Assembly (NCBI GenBank): GCA_030151245.1
Contig: JASLEF010000146.1
Coordinates: 1 to 17,726, forward strand
DNA length: 17,726 nucleotides
From: Ignatzschineria sp.
Lineage (GTDB): Bacteria > Pseudomonadota > Gammaproteobacteria > Cardiobacteriales > Wohlfahrtiimonadaceae
Direction: 5' to 3'
Shown here: piece after piece, positions 1-7,269 of the stretch
Numbering within the stretch: position 1 is the first letter of the stretch
Layout: every line of letters starts with the position of its first letter
Notes under the pieces: generated by a model
What the model saw: the letters and a program-made list of their open reading frames with translations, nothing else
Told to the model about the DNA's origin: nothing
The model's database searches: none
Program-made: the position numbers and the translations under genes

Positions 1-68
1 CCATACACAGTAAAGGCTAAAACAAAAATTAAGGGTAGATAACGCCCAAATCGAGCAGCGATATGCAT
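1..68 (-). CDS. N-terminus of an exported or membrane protein (partial)
   Basis: An ATG at 68 on the minus strand opens a frame that runs off the left edge of the window after 22 codons. A good ribosome binding site (GAGGAG, 9 bases upstream) supports the start. The visible peptide begins MHIAARFGRYLPLIFVLAF, a basic start followed by a hydrophobic stretch, as in a signal peptide or first membrane helix. The family cannot be named from this much sequence. From memory, a DUF721/dciA gene in pseudomonads lies near an M23 peptidase gene, so an M23-type peptidase is one guess. It diverges from the gene at 262. Confidence 0.55.
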   Translation of the reverse strand, partial: MHIAARFGRYLPLIFVLAFTVY

Positions 69-248
69 GTCAGGGAGCTCCTCTGTATATATTTATTAGT
101 TATAAGGTATGGTTAAAAGTGCCACTATCATAACGCATTTCCTAATTTTATTTTAGAATTTTTTATGCTTTTAGTGACCCCTGTTGATCAAGTTTAGCAC
201 TCTTTTATCTAGAGTTGCATGCAATAGATTTTCCTGGTGAAAATCGGA

Positions 249-254
249 TATAAT
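249..254 (+). promoter_or_regulatory. -10 box directly before the DciA-like gene
   Basis: A perfect TATAAT ends 7 bases before the ATG at 262. No convincing -35 box lies 16-18 bases upstream. If this box is used, transcription would start at about 261-262, at the start codon itself, giving a leaderless mRNA. The lack of any Shine-Dalgarno sequence before this ATG fits that reading. Confidence 0.45.
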
Positions 255-261
255 AACGGCT

Positions 262-906
262 ATGAAAAATCATGAAATAAACCCTTGGGATGACAAGATA
301 GTTCCCCGAAAAAAATTATCAGAGGCTCGTGTTTCTGGTAGTAAATTGCGTAATGTTCAGACAGAAATTGGGCAGTTATCTCGTCGAAGAAGTCCTCTGA
401 ATCCTTACCAGATGTTAACAATTTATCTGAAAAGATCATTACAACTCACTTATATTGAGCCTTGGTTTCAAGCTTTTTTGCCGCCTAGACTAAAAGGCAG
501 ATTATTTATTGCGACGCTTGGTAAACGTTATTGGGTAATTGGTACGACGCGTGCTGAGTTTGGAGCTGCATTTAACTTCTATCAAAGGGAGATTAGGCAA
601 TCATTAGAGAATCATCTCAATAAAATTTCGAAAAAAACATGGAAAATTCCCCCATTACGAGTCGCTGTTATGCCTGAAAATCCTAATGATCGAGCATTAG
701 AAAAAGAGCTAGAATCAATGATGAAGATCAAGTCAGTTCCGATGAAGTCTAAAGCAGAAAAGCTCGCTTGGAAGAAAAAGAGAGAGACCGCAGCGGCTGA
801 AAAGCGTGCAGCAGAAGAGATCGAGCGTAGTAAAGCAAGTCAAATTATTGCGTCGATTGTTTCCCAATTAGATCAATATGAAAGTCGACATGGAAAAAGA
901 TCATAA
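262..906 (+). CDS. DciA-like (DUF721) protein, probable DnaB helicase loader
   Basis: The 214-residue product has the layout of DUF721/DciA proteins. Residues about 52-75 form an amphipathic segment (LKRSLQLTYIEPWFQAFLPP). A GRLFIATLGKRYWV strand, an FNFYQREIRQSL helix and the closing strand LRVAVMPE (about residue 132-139) follow. Family knowledge: DciA recruits or loads the replicative helicase DnaB in bacteria lacking DnaC. The C-terminal third (about 140-214) is a highly charged Lys/Glu/Ala helix, possibly coiled coil, longer than I would expect for the family. No Shine-Dalgarno precedes the ATG, and a TATAAT box sits 7 bases upstream. The next in-frame Met is about residue 50, inside the conserved part, so this start is preferred. 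The 3' end overlaps recX by 29 bases. The DciA assignment is pattern-based and moderately sure. Confidence 0.6.
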   Translation: MKNHEINPWDDKIVPRKKLSEARVSGSKLRNVQTEIGQLSRRRSPLNPYQMLTIYLKRSLQLTYIEPWFQAFLPPRLKGRLFIATLGKRYWVIGTTRAEFGAAFNFYQREIRQSLENHLNKISKKTWKIPPLRVAVMPENPNDRALEKELESMMKIKSVPMKSKAEKLAWKKKRETAAAEKRAAEEIERSKASQIIASIVSQLDQYESRHGKRS

Positions 907-1399
907 TTCTTACTTTGACGTCAATGAGAGCCGCGATCTTGATTCGTCATCAGATGCTCAAGAGATGATAGATGAAGAGGCCTTAAGAAAACTTTGGCGT
1001 TACTGGCGTGAAAGAGCGATGAATTTTTTAGTACGCCGCGAGCATAGTGAAGTCGAACTTCGACAGAAGTTAATGCAGAGAGAGTGTCCCTCCGGACTGT
1101 TGGAGGAAATTATCACTTGGTTGTATGCGCAACGATATTTAAGTCTTGAGCGATTTGCATATAGTTATGCCAAGAACCGTGCAGATTTAGGATATGGTCC
1201 TATTCGTGTACGTCATGAATTATCGGGGATGCATCAAATTTCTAATAAGGATATAGAGGCCGCCTTTACTGAAATAAATTGGTATGAGGCGAGAGCGACA
1301 GCGGAACGAAAAATACGACAAACAGATCCTTTTAAATATCGTGCAGCACTCTATCGTCGAGGTTTTTTGGGAGATGATTATTCTGCTGATGAACAGTAG
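878..1399 (+). CDS. recX: RecX, regulatory protein for RecA
   Basis: The 173-residue product matches RecX, which binds RecA filaments and limits their growth and activity. The diagnostic segment is about residues 47-66 (AMNFLVRREHSEVELRQKLM), followed by LYAQRYLSLERFAYSYAKNR and a GYGPIRVRHEL repeat. These are the three-helix repeats typical of the family. Length is close to E. coli RecX (166 residues). The first 40 residues are acidic and not conserved, so the start could instead be the ATG at 890 or 965; none has a good ribosome binding site. The start lies inside the upstream DciA-like gene in another frame, which suggests translational coupling. recA is not adjacent here, although recA-recX is a common arrangement elsewhere. 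Confidence 0.88.
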   Translation: MKVDMEKDHNSYFDVNESRDLDSSSDAQEMIDEEALRKLWRYWRERAMNFLVRREHSEVELRQKLMQRECPSGLLEEIITWLYAQRYLSLERFAYSYAKNRADLGYGPIRVRHELSGMHQISNKDIEAAFTEINWYEARATAERKIRQTDPFKYRAALYRRGFLGDDYSADEQ

Positions 1400-1533
1400 C
1401 GAATATTTAGATATCTTGAAGTTTTATTCTCGCCGTTTTTGTGGGATTTGGGTGATTTATCAAAAAATATTTTGCTAACTCGTTAAAGTTGCGTGCTTTT
1501 GATCTAACTTCCTCGTTTTTTTCAAATTCAAGG

Positions 1534-1539
1534 TATAAT
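1534..1539 (+). promoter_or_regulatory. -10 box upstream of the fused oxidoreductase gene
   Basis: A perfect TATAAT lies 40 bases before the ATG at 1580, giving a predicted transcript start near 1546. The -35 region is poor: no TTGACA-like hexamer is found 16-18 bases upstream. An activator or a UP-like AT-rich region may compensate. The gene probably has its own promoter rather than depending on recX. Confidence 0.45.
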
Positions 1540-1579
1540 AGAGCGCAAATATTTTGAGTTGAGTATTAGAGGAAGACAC

Positions 1580-4500
1580 ATGGTATTAGATGAGCAGTTG
1601 CAGAAATTTGGCTTGAGTTTTCAAGATCTACAAAATCGGGAAGGTTTAGTAGAAGTCGATACGCTCTACCAACAAATATTACCCGAAGAAGTATTACAAA
1701 CTTTCTTACAATGGCGCCGTGGTGAAACAAGCTTTACTGCAATTGAAGAGTCTGAGTTTCAAATTAAACTTGGGGAATATCTAAACACCTTTATTGCACA
1801 ATTATTTGGACTAGAGGATGAGACTGAGGCGTTGATTTCTCGGGCGGGTCGTTATAACCGTTTAATGCAATTTAAAGAACAGTTTATTCAACGTGGGGCC
1901 AAACGTTATCGCCAAGCGATTGAAGGAACTTTTGCGGAGCATCATGCGGCGCTTTTAGAAAAAGTAGGCGCAGAAGATAGCGATCCTGAGTTAGAGGCTA
2001 AGATTGCTAATTATGCTTTAGGATTAGATCCTGAAACGGATGCGCTTGAAATTGAGGCTATTCATCAATGGGGATCTCTTGCAGAGAAAGATCCTGAAGG
2101 CATGACACGTGTTGAGAAGTGGATAACTTTTAAATTTCCAGCAAGACTTGATTTTGATAATTTAGTAGCGGTTGAAGAGACTACATTTCATGGCATTCCT
2201 GTAAAAGTGGGTGCGAAACCACTCCGTCAACGTGATGGCTTTGATTTGACAGATCATCGTATGGATCGTTATGAAATAGCGAGCGAAATTGAATATTGTA
2301 AATATTGTCATGATCATGATGGAGATTTTTGTAGTATAGGATTCCCTGTAAAAAAAGGGGAACCTGATAAAGGTTTTCGCAAAAATCCTTTTGACGAGAC
2401 ATTAACGGGTTGTCCTCTTGATGAGATGATTTCGGAGATGCAGCGTTTGGAAAAAGAGGGGCTTACAATTGGGGCACTTGCGATCACAATGGTGGAAAAC
2501 CCGATGGCTCCAGCAACAGGGCATCGTATCTGTAATGATTGTATGAAATCTTGTATTTATCAGCGCGCAGAACCTGTGAATATTCCCCAAATTGAAACGG
2601 GTGTTTTAACAACGGTTTTAGATCTGCCTTATGGTGTTGAGCTATATCATTTATTGGCTCGTTGGAATCCATTAAAACCCACAGGTTTTTTACCAGCAGA
2701 AGAAAACAACCGTAAAGTATTGGTCGCCGGAATGGGGCCTGCAGGTTTTACAATGACGCATTACCTTTCGCAAGAGGGGTGCCATGTCGTTGGGATTGAT
2801 GGGTTAAAAATCGAGCCATTACCTGCTTCGGTTTTAAATCAACCTATCAAATCATGGCATGATCTCGAAGAGAATCTTGGGGATCGTATTTTGGCCGGAT
2901 TTGGGGGGGTTGCAGAATATGGAATTACTGTACGCTGGGATAAAAATTTCCTAAAACTTATCTATTTAACATTAGCTCGTCGCCAAAATGTGGATATTTA
3001 TGGCGGGGTTCGTTTAGGGGGAACATTAACCCTTGATGATGCATTTGATCTGGGATTTGATCACGTATCATTAGCGGTAGGAGCAGGATTGCCGCGAGTT
3101 CTGAAGATTGATAATTCATTGGCGAAAGGAATGAAGCAGGCTTCTGATTTCTTAATGGCAATGCAATTAACAGGGGCTGCAAAAGATAGTTCCATTGCTA
3201 ACTTGCAAGTAAGATTGCCGGCAGTGGTGATTGGGGGTGGTTTAACCGCTATTGATACTGCGACAGAGGTGCAAGCTTATTACATTAAACAAGTAGAAAA
3301 AACGCTTCATCGTGTAGAGATCTTAGGTGAGGAAAAAATTCGTGAGAATTTATCACCAGAGGATAATGAAACCCTGACAGAGTTTTTAACGCATGGTTTA
3401 GAAATTCGTGAAGAGCGACTAAGAGCGGAAGCTGCTGGTGTTGAACCAGATTTTAATCCTTTAATTAAAAAGTGGGGCGGCGTAATGATTGCTTATCGCC
3501 GGACCATGCAAGAGTCGCCTGCTTATACCTTAAACCATGAAGAAGTGACAAAAGCATTTGAAGAGGGAATCTCTTTTGGTGAAGAGTTGAACCCTTTAGG
3601 GGTGGAGCTTGATCAGTATGGTCATGTGAAGGCAATTCGCTTCAAGAAATCAGGCGAAGAGGATGTAACAGTACCTGCTCGTGCCGTCTTAGTCGCTGCA
3701 GGTACTTCACCGAATACAATCTATGGTACAGAGTACCCAGGGTCTCTTGAGATTGAAGATAAGCATCACTTCCAAGGCTATGATTTGGAAGGAAACTTAG
3801 TGCCATTTAATTGGGGAACTAATAACAAGGAAGCATTTGCGCCATTTACCTCCTTTAGACGTGGTGAAAAACGAGTTTCTTATATTGGTGATACGCACCC
3901 TGTGTTTAATGGTAATGTGGTGAAGGCTATTGCAAGTGCTAAGAAATCTTCACGCTTTATTATGGAAGCATTAGATCGTTTGCCTGAAAATACTCTTTTA
4001 AATAAAGAACTTGCTTTAACGATGCAAGAAGGATTAACGGCAACGATACAATCGATAGATTCTTCTAATCCTACCGTATGTGAGGTTTGGGTGAAGGCTC
4101 CTATGGCTGCGAAGAACTTTAAACCAGGGCAATTCTTTAGAATGCAGACCTTTGAAGCTGATAGTGAAATTGTCGAAGGTACGCGTTTACAGATTCCACT
4201 TCTGACTGTATCAGGGACCGGATCTACTGATGATGCTATCCGCCTTTTAGTATTCCAATGGGGAACAGGTCAGCGTCTTATTCCTTCATTAAAGCCTGGT
4301 GATAAAGTTATTTTAGCAGGACCAACCGGAGCACCCACAGATCTTCCATCAGGTAAGACGATTCTTGTAGTGGCAGGACGCTGGGGAGCTGCGGTAATGC
4401 TTGATATAGGGTTTGCATTGCGTAGTGCCGGCAATAAGGTGATCTATCTTGCTGCTATGGGCTCGAAAGGCGATGTGGATCATATGGATGAACTTGAAGA

Positions 4501-4999
4501 GGGCGCGGATCAAATCATATGGGCCGTGGGTAAAGGTGATCCGATTGAGGCTCGTCGTCCACAGGATCACTCTGTCGTCGAATGGGATGTGATCAAACTT
4601 ATCGGGGAGCTTGATGAGCAGGGAGTTGTTGATATGAGCGAAGTGGATCGTTTAATGGCGATGGGATCTACCGGAATGCTCAAAGGTTTCCAGAAAGAGC
4701 TCTCAGAAGGGGGAACATTACATCATCGTTTCAAAGAAGATCTTCACATTACGGGGACGATTGGTAGCCCAATGCAATGTATGATGAAAGGGGTTTGTGG
4801 TCAATGTTTACAGTGGCAAATAGATCCTGCAACCGGTGAGCGTACACAGGCAGTCTTTACCTGTTCACAACAAGATCAGCCCTTAAAAAATGTTGATCTT
4901 GATAACTTAACGGCACGCACAAGCCAAAATAGATTGCCAGATATTATCTCTTCACATTGGTTATCTCATGTGCTTGAAGCGAAGAAAAAAGCAGAGTAA
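1580..4999 (+). CDS. Fused GltD/NfnB-like and NfnA/PyrK-like iron-sulfur flavoprotein
   Basis: This 1139-residue cytoplasmic enzyme carries two oxidoreductase modules in one chain. The start is the ATG at 1580, with AGAGGA 7 bases upstream; an earlier in-frame TTG at 1559 has no such support. Residues 1-235 are helical and of unknown role. Residues about 238-345 resemble the two-cluster N-terminus of GltD: C240, C243, C251, C278-Pro, then C318, C321, C325. A dinucleotide-binding GMGPAG is at 384-389 and a second GGG motif at 552-554, ending with a GDTHP...GNVVKAIASAK segment near 770-785. From about 812 an NfnA/PyrK-like module follows: KPGQFFRM near 848, IPLLTVS, an AGRWGAAVML NAD-binding loop near 930, and a [2Fe-2S] site at C1067, C1073, C1076 and C1095. 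Family knowledge: NfnA-NfnB transfers electrons between NAD(P)H and ferredoxin. The substrate here is unknown. Confidence 0.85.
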   Translation: MVLDEQLQKFGLSFQDLQNREGLVEVDTLYQQILPEEVLQTFLQWRRGETSFTAIEESEFQIKLGEYLNTFIAQLFGLEDETEALISRAGRYNRLMQFKEQFIQRGAKRYRQAIEGTFAEHHAALLEKVGAEDSDPELEAKIANYALGLDPETDALEIEAIHQWGSLAEKDPEGMTRVEKWITFKFPARLDFDNLVAVEETTFHGIPVKVGAKPLRQRDGFDLTDHRMDRYEIASEIEYCKYCHDHDGDFCSIGFPVKKGEPDKGFRKNPFDETLTGCPLDEMISEMQRLEKEGLTIGALAITMVENPMAPATGHRICNDCMKSCIYQRAEPVNIPQIETGVLTTVLDLPYGVELYHLLARWNPLKPTGFLPAEENNRKVLVAGMGPAGFTMTHYLSQEGCHVVGIDGLKIEPLPASVLNQPIKSWHDLEENLGDRILAGFGGVAEYGITVRWDKNFLKLIYLTLARRQNVDIYGGVRLGGTLTLDDAFDLGFDHVSLAVGAGLPRVLKIDNSLAKGMKQASDFLMAMQLTGAAKDSSIANLQVRLPAVVIGGGLTAIDTATEVQAYYIKQVEKTLHRVEILGEEKIRENLSPEDNETLTEFLTHGLEIREERLRAEAAGVEPDFNPLIKKWGGVMIAYRRTMQESPAYTLNHEEVTKAFEEGISFGEELNPLGVELDQYGHVKAIRFKKSGEEDVTVPARAVLVAAGTSPNTIYGTEYPGSLEIEDKHHFQGYDLEGNLVPFNWGTNNKEAFAPFTSFRRGEKRVSYIGDTHPVFNGNVVKAIASAKKSSRFIMEALDRLPENTLLNKELALTMQEGLTATIQSIDSSNPTVCEVWVKAPMAAKNFKPGQFFRMQTFEADSEIVEGTRLQIPLLTVSGTGSTDDAIRLLVFQWGTGQRLIPSLKPGDKVILAGPTGAPTDLPSGKTILVVAGRWGAAVMLDIGFALRSAGNKVIYLAAMGSKGDVDHMDELEEGADQIIWAVGKGDPIEARRPQDHSVVEWDVIKLIGELDEQGVVDMSEVDRLMAMGSTGMLKGFQKELSEGGTLHHRFKEDLHITGTIGSPMQCMMKGVCGQCLQWQIDPATGERTQAVFTCSQQDQPLKNVDLDNLTARTSQNRLPDIISSHWLSHVLEAKKKAE

Positions 5000-5034
5000 T
5001 CAATGATATAAGCGATGCTTTAAAGTGGATGAAC

Positions 5035-5072
5035 AACACCCCGAAAGAGTGATAGGCTTTTGGGGTGTTTTT
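5035..5072 (+). terminator. Rho-independent terminator after the oxidoreductase gene
   Basis: A 13-bp stem (AACACCCCGAAAG pairing with CTTTTGGGGTGTT, one G-T pair) encloses a 9-base loop and runs into a T-tract. It begins 36 bases after the stop codon at 4999. Confidence 0.88.
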
Positions 5073-5326
5073 GATTGTGATGTATCCACCTTATAAGAGA
5101 TGCGAATCGCATTCTTCATTCTGGCTAAAAGCGGATACGTCAGCGATAAGGTATCTCTTTGGTATCAGATGGGGCAGTATTCGCTGTTTTATTAGTGGGT
5201 GTTTGATGATCAGAAGTTTGTAAGTATTTGCTCTAGCGATAATGGCGTCCCTATTCATCAGCTGACTTAGGCGACAGTATCTTTTTCTAATAGGGAACTC
5301 CGCTATTTTTGGGGCGTCTCAAAGGT
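5073..5326. other. Intergenic region with a short palindrome
   Basis: This is the rest of the 327-base gap between the oxidoreductase gene and the NIF3-like gene, which converge on it. I see no credible gene. The one structured element is a 13-bp perfect palindrome (ATGCGA-A-TCGCAT, 5100-5112), too tight to form a hairpin and possibly a protein-binding site. No clear terminator for the minus-strand NIF3-like gene was found. Confidence 0.4.
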
Positions 5327-5638
5327 TTAAAATGACTCAATTTTGATAACCTCATAAGCCGGAACCTCATAAGGATGTGCCGACTTCATAGCTTTAACGG
5401 CATCTTGTATCAGTGTTGTTTCGACAACGAGTTCAACTCGCCATTCAGAGACAGTCTTTAGCTCATCGATAATACCAGAGTAGGGGTTACTGCCAGGAAG
5501 CGGTTTGAACTGTCCTTGTCCTAAAACTTGCCAAGCGCAATGAGAGTATTCGCCAATTTTCCCACCTCCGGCATTGAAGACTGCTTCTTTGACAATTTCA
5601 ACGTGAGAATCTGGGACAAAAAATATGAATTTATACAT
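5327..5638 (-). CDS. Small NIF3/YqfO-like protein (PII/CutA-like fold)
   Basis: The 103-residue product matches the short stand-alone proteins annotated as NGG1p-interacting factor NIF3 or YqfO-like. These correspond to the domain inserted in larger NIF3 proteins, which folds like PII/CutA. Seen features are the opening strand MYKFIFFVPDSHVEIVKEAV, the glycine-rich FNAGGGKIGEYSHCAW and the C-terminal HPYEVPAYEVIKI signature. The full metal-binding NIF3 domains are absent, so it is not a complete dinuclear-metal protein. Its biochemical function is not known to me. AGGA about 8 bases before the ATG supports the start. It diverges from the lipoprotein gene at 5773. Confidence 0.82.
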   Translation of the reverse strand: MYKFIFFVPDSHVEIVKEAVFNAGGGKIGEYSHCAWQVLGQGQFKPLPGSNPYSGIIDELKTVSEWRVELVVETTLIQDAVKAMKSAHPYEVPAYEVIKIESF

Positions 5639-5772
5639 CTTTGTTCCTATTTAGGTAAAATATAGTGATGATTTTTCGACGTCATAGATAAGATACCTTA
5701 CTATAGGCTCTTTTGATTGAGAAGATGTTTTATCTTAACACTGATTGACCAATGCTAGAGGAGTATGAGTCT

Positions 5773-6153
5773 ATGAAACAATTGTCAGGAATGATCCTTG
5801 CTTGTGCAGTTTTAAGCGCATGTGCCTCAACCTCTCAAAATCAAGTGACTTTAAAAGTTGCATCTGCTCAGATAGACTGTATTGGTGTTGCGCCGCAACA
5901 ATGTCTATTAGTACAAGAGGTTACAGATACTCAGGCTATGGCAAATAGGGATTGGGAATTTTTTTATAGCGATATCGGAGGCTTTGAATATGAGCCTGGA
6001 TTTGAATATATGCTGCTGATTAATAAGATCCCTCGGGAGCGCGTTGCGGCAGATCAGTCCGCTACGATCTATCATTTAGAAAAAGTTTTAATGAAGAGAG
6101 CGACGACTTCCGAAAATATGCCGCAGACCTTTAGCATGACAAATATGAGATAA
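5773..6153 (+). CDS. DUF4377 lipoprotein
   Basis: The 126-residue product starts with a short signal peptide (MKQLSGMILACAVLSAC) whose lipobox Leu-Ser-Ala-Cys puts the lipidated cysteine at residue 17. It is therefore predicted to be anchored in the inner or outer membrane facing the periplasm. The mature part fits DUF4377: the DCIGVAPQQCLLVQE motif, then WEFFYSDIGGFEYEPGFEYML, then a YHLEKVL strand. Members are often found near HslJ/META-type proteins, and no activity is established. The start at 5773 is preferred over an in-frame ATG at 5752 because GAGGAG lies 9 bases upstream and the upstream residues would spoil the signal peptide. rluA follows after 21 bases, so the two may share a transcript. 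Confidence 0.85.
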   Translation: MKQLSGMILACAVLSACASTSQNQVTLKVASAQIDCIGVAPQQCLLVQEVTDTQAMANRDWEFFYSDIGGFEYEPGFEYMLLINKIPRERVAADQSATIYHLEKVLMKRATTSENMPQTFSMTNMR

Positions 6154-6174
6154 ATTAGGACCGACGATTGATCT

Positions 6175-6834
6175 ATGGAATTTTATTATAATCCCCCTAT
6201 ATCTCCTTGGCTCAATATTCTCTATCAAGATGAAGCGATGATGGTCATAAATAAGCCGGCAGAATTACTCTCTGTACCGGGAAAAGCTGTAGAGTTATGG
6301 GATAGTGTTATTACTCGTGTTCAGTGGGAGTATCCTTATGCCGAAACAGTGCATCGATTGGATATGTCAACGAGTGGGATTTTAGTGGTAGCCTTAACAA
6401 AAGAGGCTGAAAGGGAGTTGAAGCGCCAGTTTCGTGAGCGGGAGACCTCAAAGCGTTATATCGCGGATGTTTGGGGGATTATGGCTGAAGATGGTGGAGT
6501 GGTGAATCTTCCGCTGATTTGTGATTGGCCAAATCGTCCGAAGCAGATGGTCTGTTTTGAGCGAGGTAAAGACGCAAAGACGCAATATCGAGTGCTTTAT
6601 CGAGATCTTGAAAAGAACTTTACTCGAGTTGAATTGACACCGATAACAGGAAGATCTCATCAGTTGCGAGTACACCTTTTGTCATTAGGACATGTGATTT
6701 TAGGTGATCGATTTTACGCTGAAGGGGCAGCATTTATCTGTCGAAAGCGTTTAGCGCTTCATGCGAGTGAATTAGGATTTAAGCATCCGATAACAGGGGA
6801 AGATCTTCATTTTAGAGCACCATTGTCTTTTTAA
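6175..6834 (+). CDS. rluA: Dual-specificity 23S rRNA/tRNA pseudouridine synthase RluA
   Basis: At 219 residues this is the same length as E. coli RluA and follows it closely along the whole chain. Shared stretches include NPPISPWLNILYQDE, NKPAELLSVPG, LTKEAERELKRQFRERE, LPLICDWPNRPKQ and ITGRSHQLRVHLLSLGH. The catalytic aspartate is D63 in HRLDMSTSGI. RluA isomerises U746 of 23S rRNA and U32 of several tRNAs to pseudouridine. There is no N-terminal S4 domain, as expected for RluA and unlike RluB/C/D/E/F or RsuA types. The Shine-Dalgarno is weak (AGGA about 15 bases upstream), consistent with coupling to the lipoprotein gene just before it. Confidence 0.96.
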   Translation: MEFYYNPPISPWLNILYQDEAMMVINKPAELLSVPGKAVELWDSVITRVQWEYPYAETVHRLDMSTSGILVVALTKEAERELKRQFRERETSKRYIADVWGIMAEDGGVVNLPLICDWPNRPKQMVCFERGKDAKTQYRVLYRDLEKNFTRVELTPITGRSHQLRVHLLSLGHVILGDRFYAEGAAFICRKRLALHASELGFKHPITGEDLHFRAPLSF

Positions 6835-7269
6835 GATAACAACGGCAGGATGATATTAACGTCGAGAATCATATGAAAAATCTATTGGAATCGATTTTAA
6901 AGGGTGGGGCTCATTTTGATGGGAAGATGAAAGTCATCAAATAATAGAAGCCATAGCACCGTGGTATGAAATCGCGGTATGAAAAGAACCCTCTAAAATA
7001 GAGGGGGTAAAATATTATCCCCTTGTGTAAGGGGAAGTCTCCATAAAATTCGCAGCCAAAAGAGGATAGACCCTATTTTAAAAGGATTTTTATTGCTTGA
7101 TAATGATAGAGAATGATGCTGAATTTAGGGGGATATTTGAGGCGCCTGAAAGAAGGTATCTTCCTTGGAAGATTTACTTAAGTAGCCAGGGTTAGGGCGG
7201 ATAGGCTATGATTGTTCACACTGCTTTCTTAAATTGTGTGTAATCTATGGATAGGGATTTATTAAAATC
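6835..7269. other. Intergenic region with two hairpins, no supported gene
   Basis: This 435-base gap separates rluA from the PTS-like gene, both on the + strand. It holds two hairpins: CCCTCTA-aaa-TAGAGGG (6989-7005) and CCCCTT-gtgt-AAGGGG (7019-7034). A 23-codon open frame at 6873-6944 has no ribosome binding site and no recognisable product, so I do not call it a gene. No clear promoter for the downstream gene was found. Confidence 0.4.
6989..7034. terminator. Tandem hairpins after rluA, possible terminator
   Basis: Two neighbouring stems (7 bp with a 3-base loop, and 6 bp with a GTGT loop) lie about 155 bases after rluA. On the + strand neither is followed by a T-tract. On the minus strand the first is followed by TTCTTTT. 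A role as terminator or mRNA stabiliser is a guess. Confidence 0.3.

Noticed and set aside
1284..1478. 64-codon + strand frame overlapping the end of recX
   Set aside because: It is out of frame with recX, starts inside it without a ribosome binding site, and its product has no recognisable features.
1559..1579. TTG start at 1559 for the large oxidoreductase
   Set aside because: The ATG at 1580 has a well-placed AGAGGA, which itself lies inside the would-be extension.
6873..6944. 23-codon frame in the rluA-PTS spacer
   Set aside because: No Shine-Dalgarno, no known peptide family, and this length is expected by chance in AT-rich DNA.
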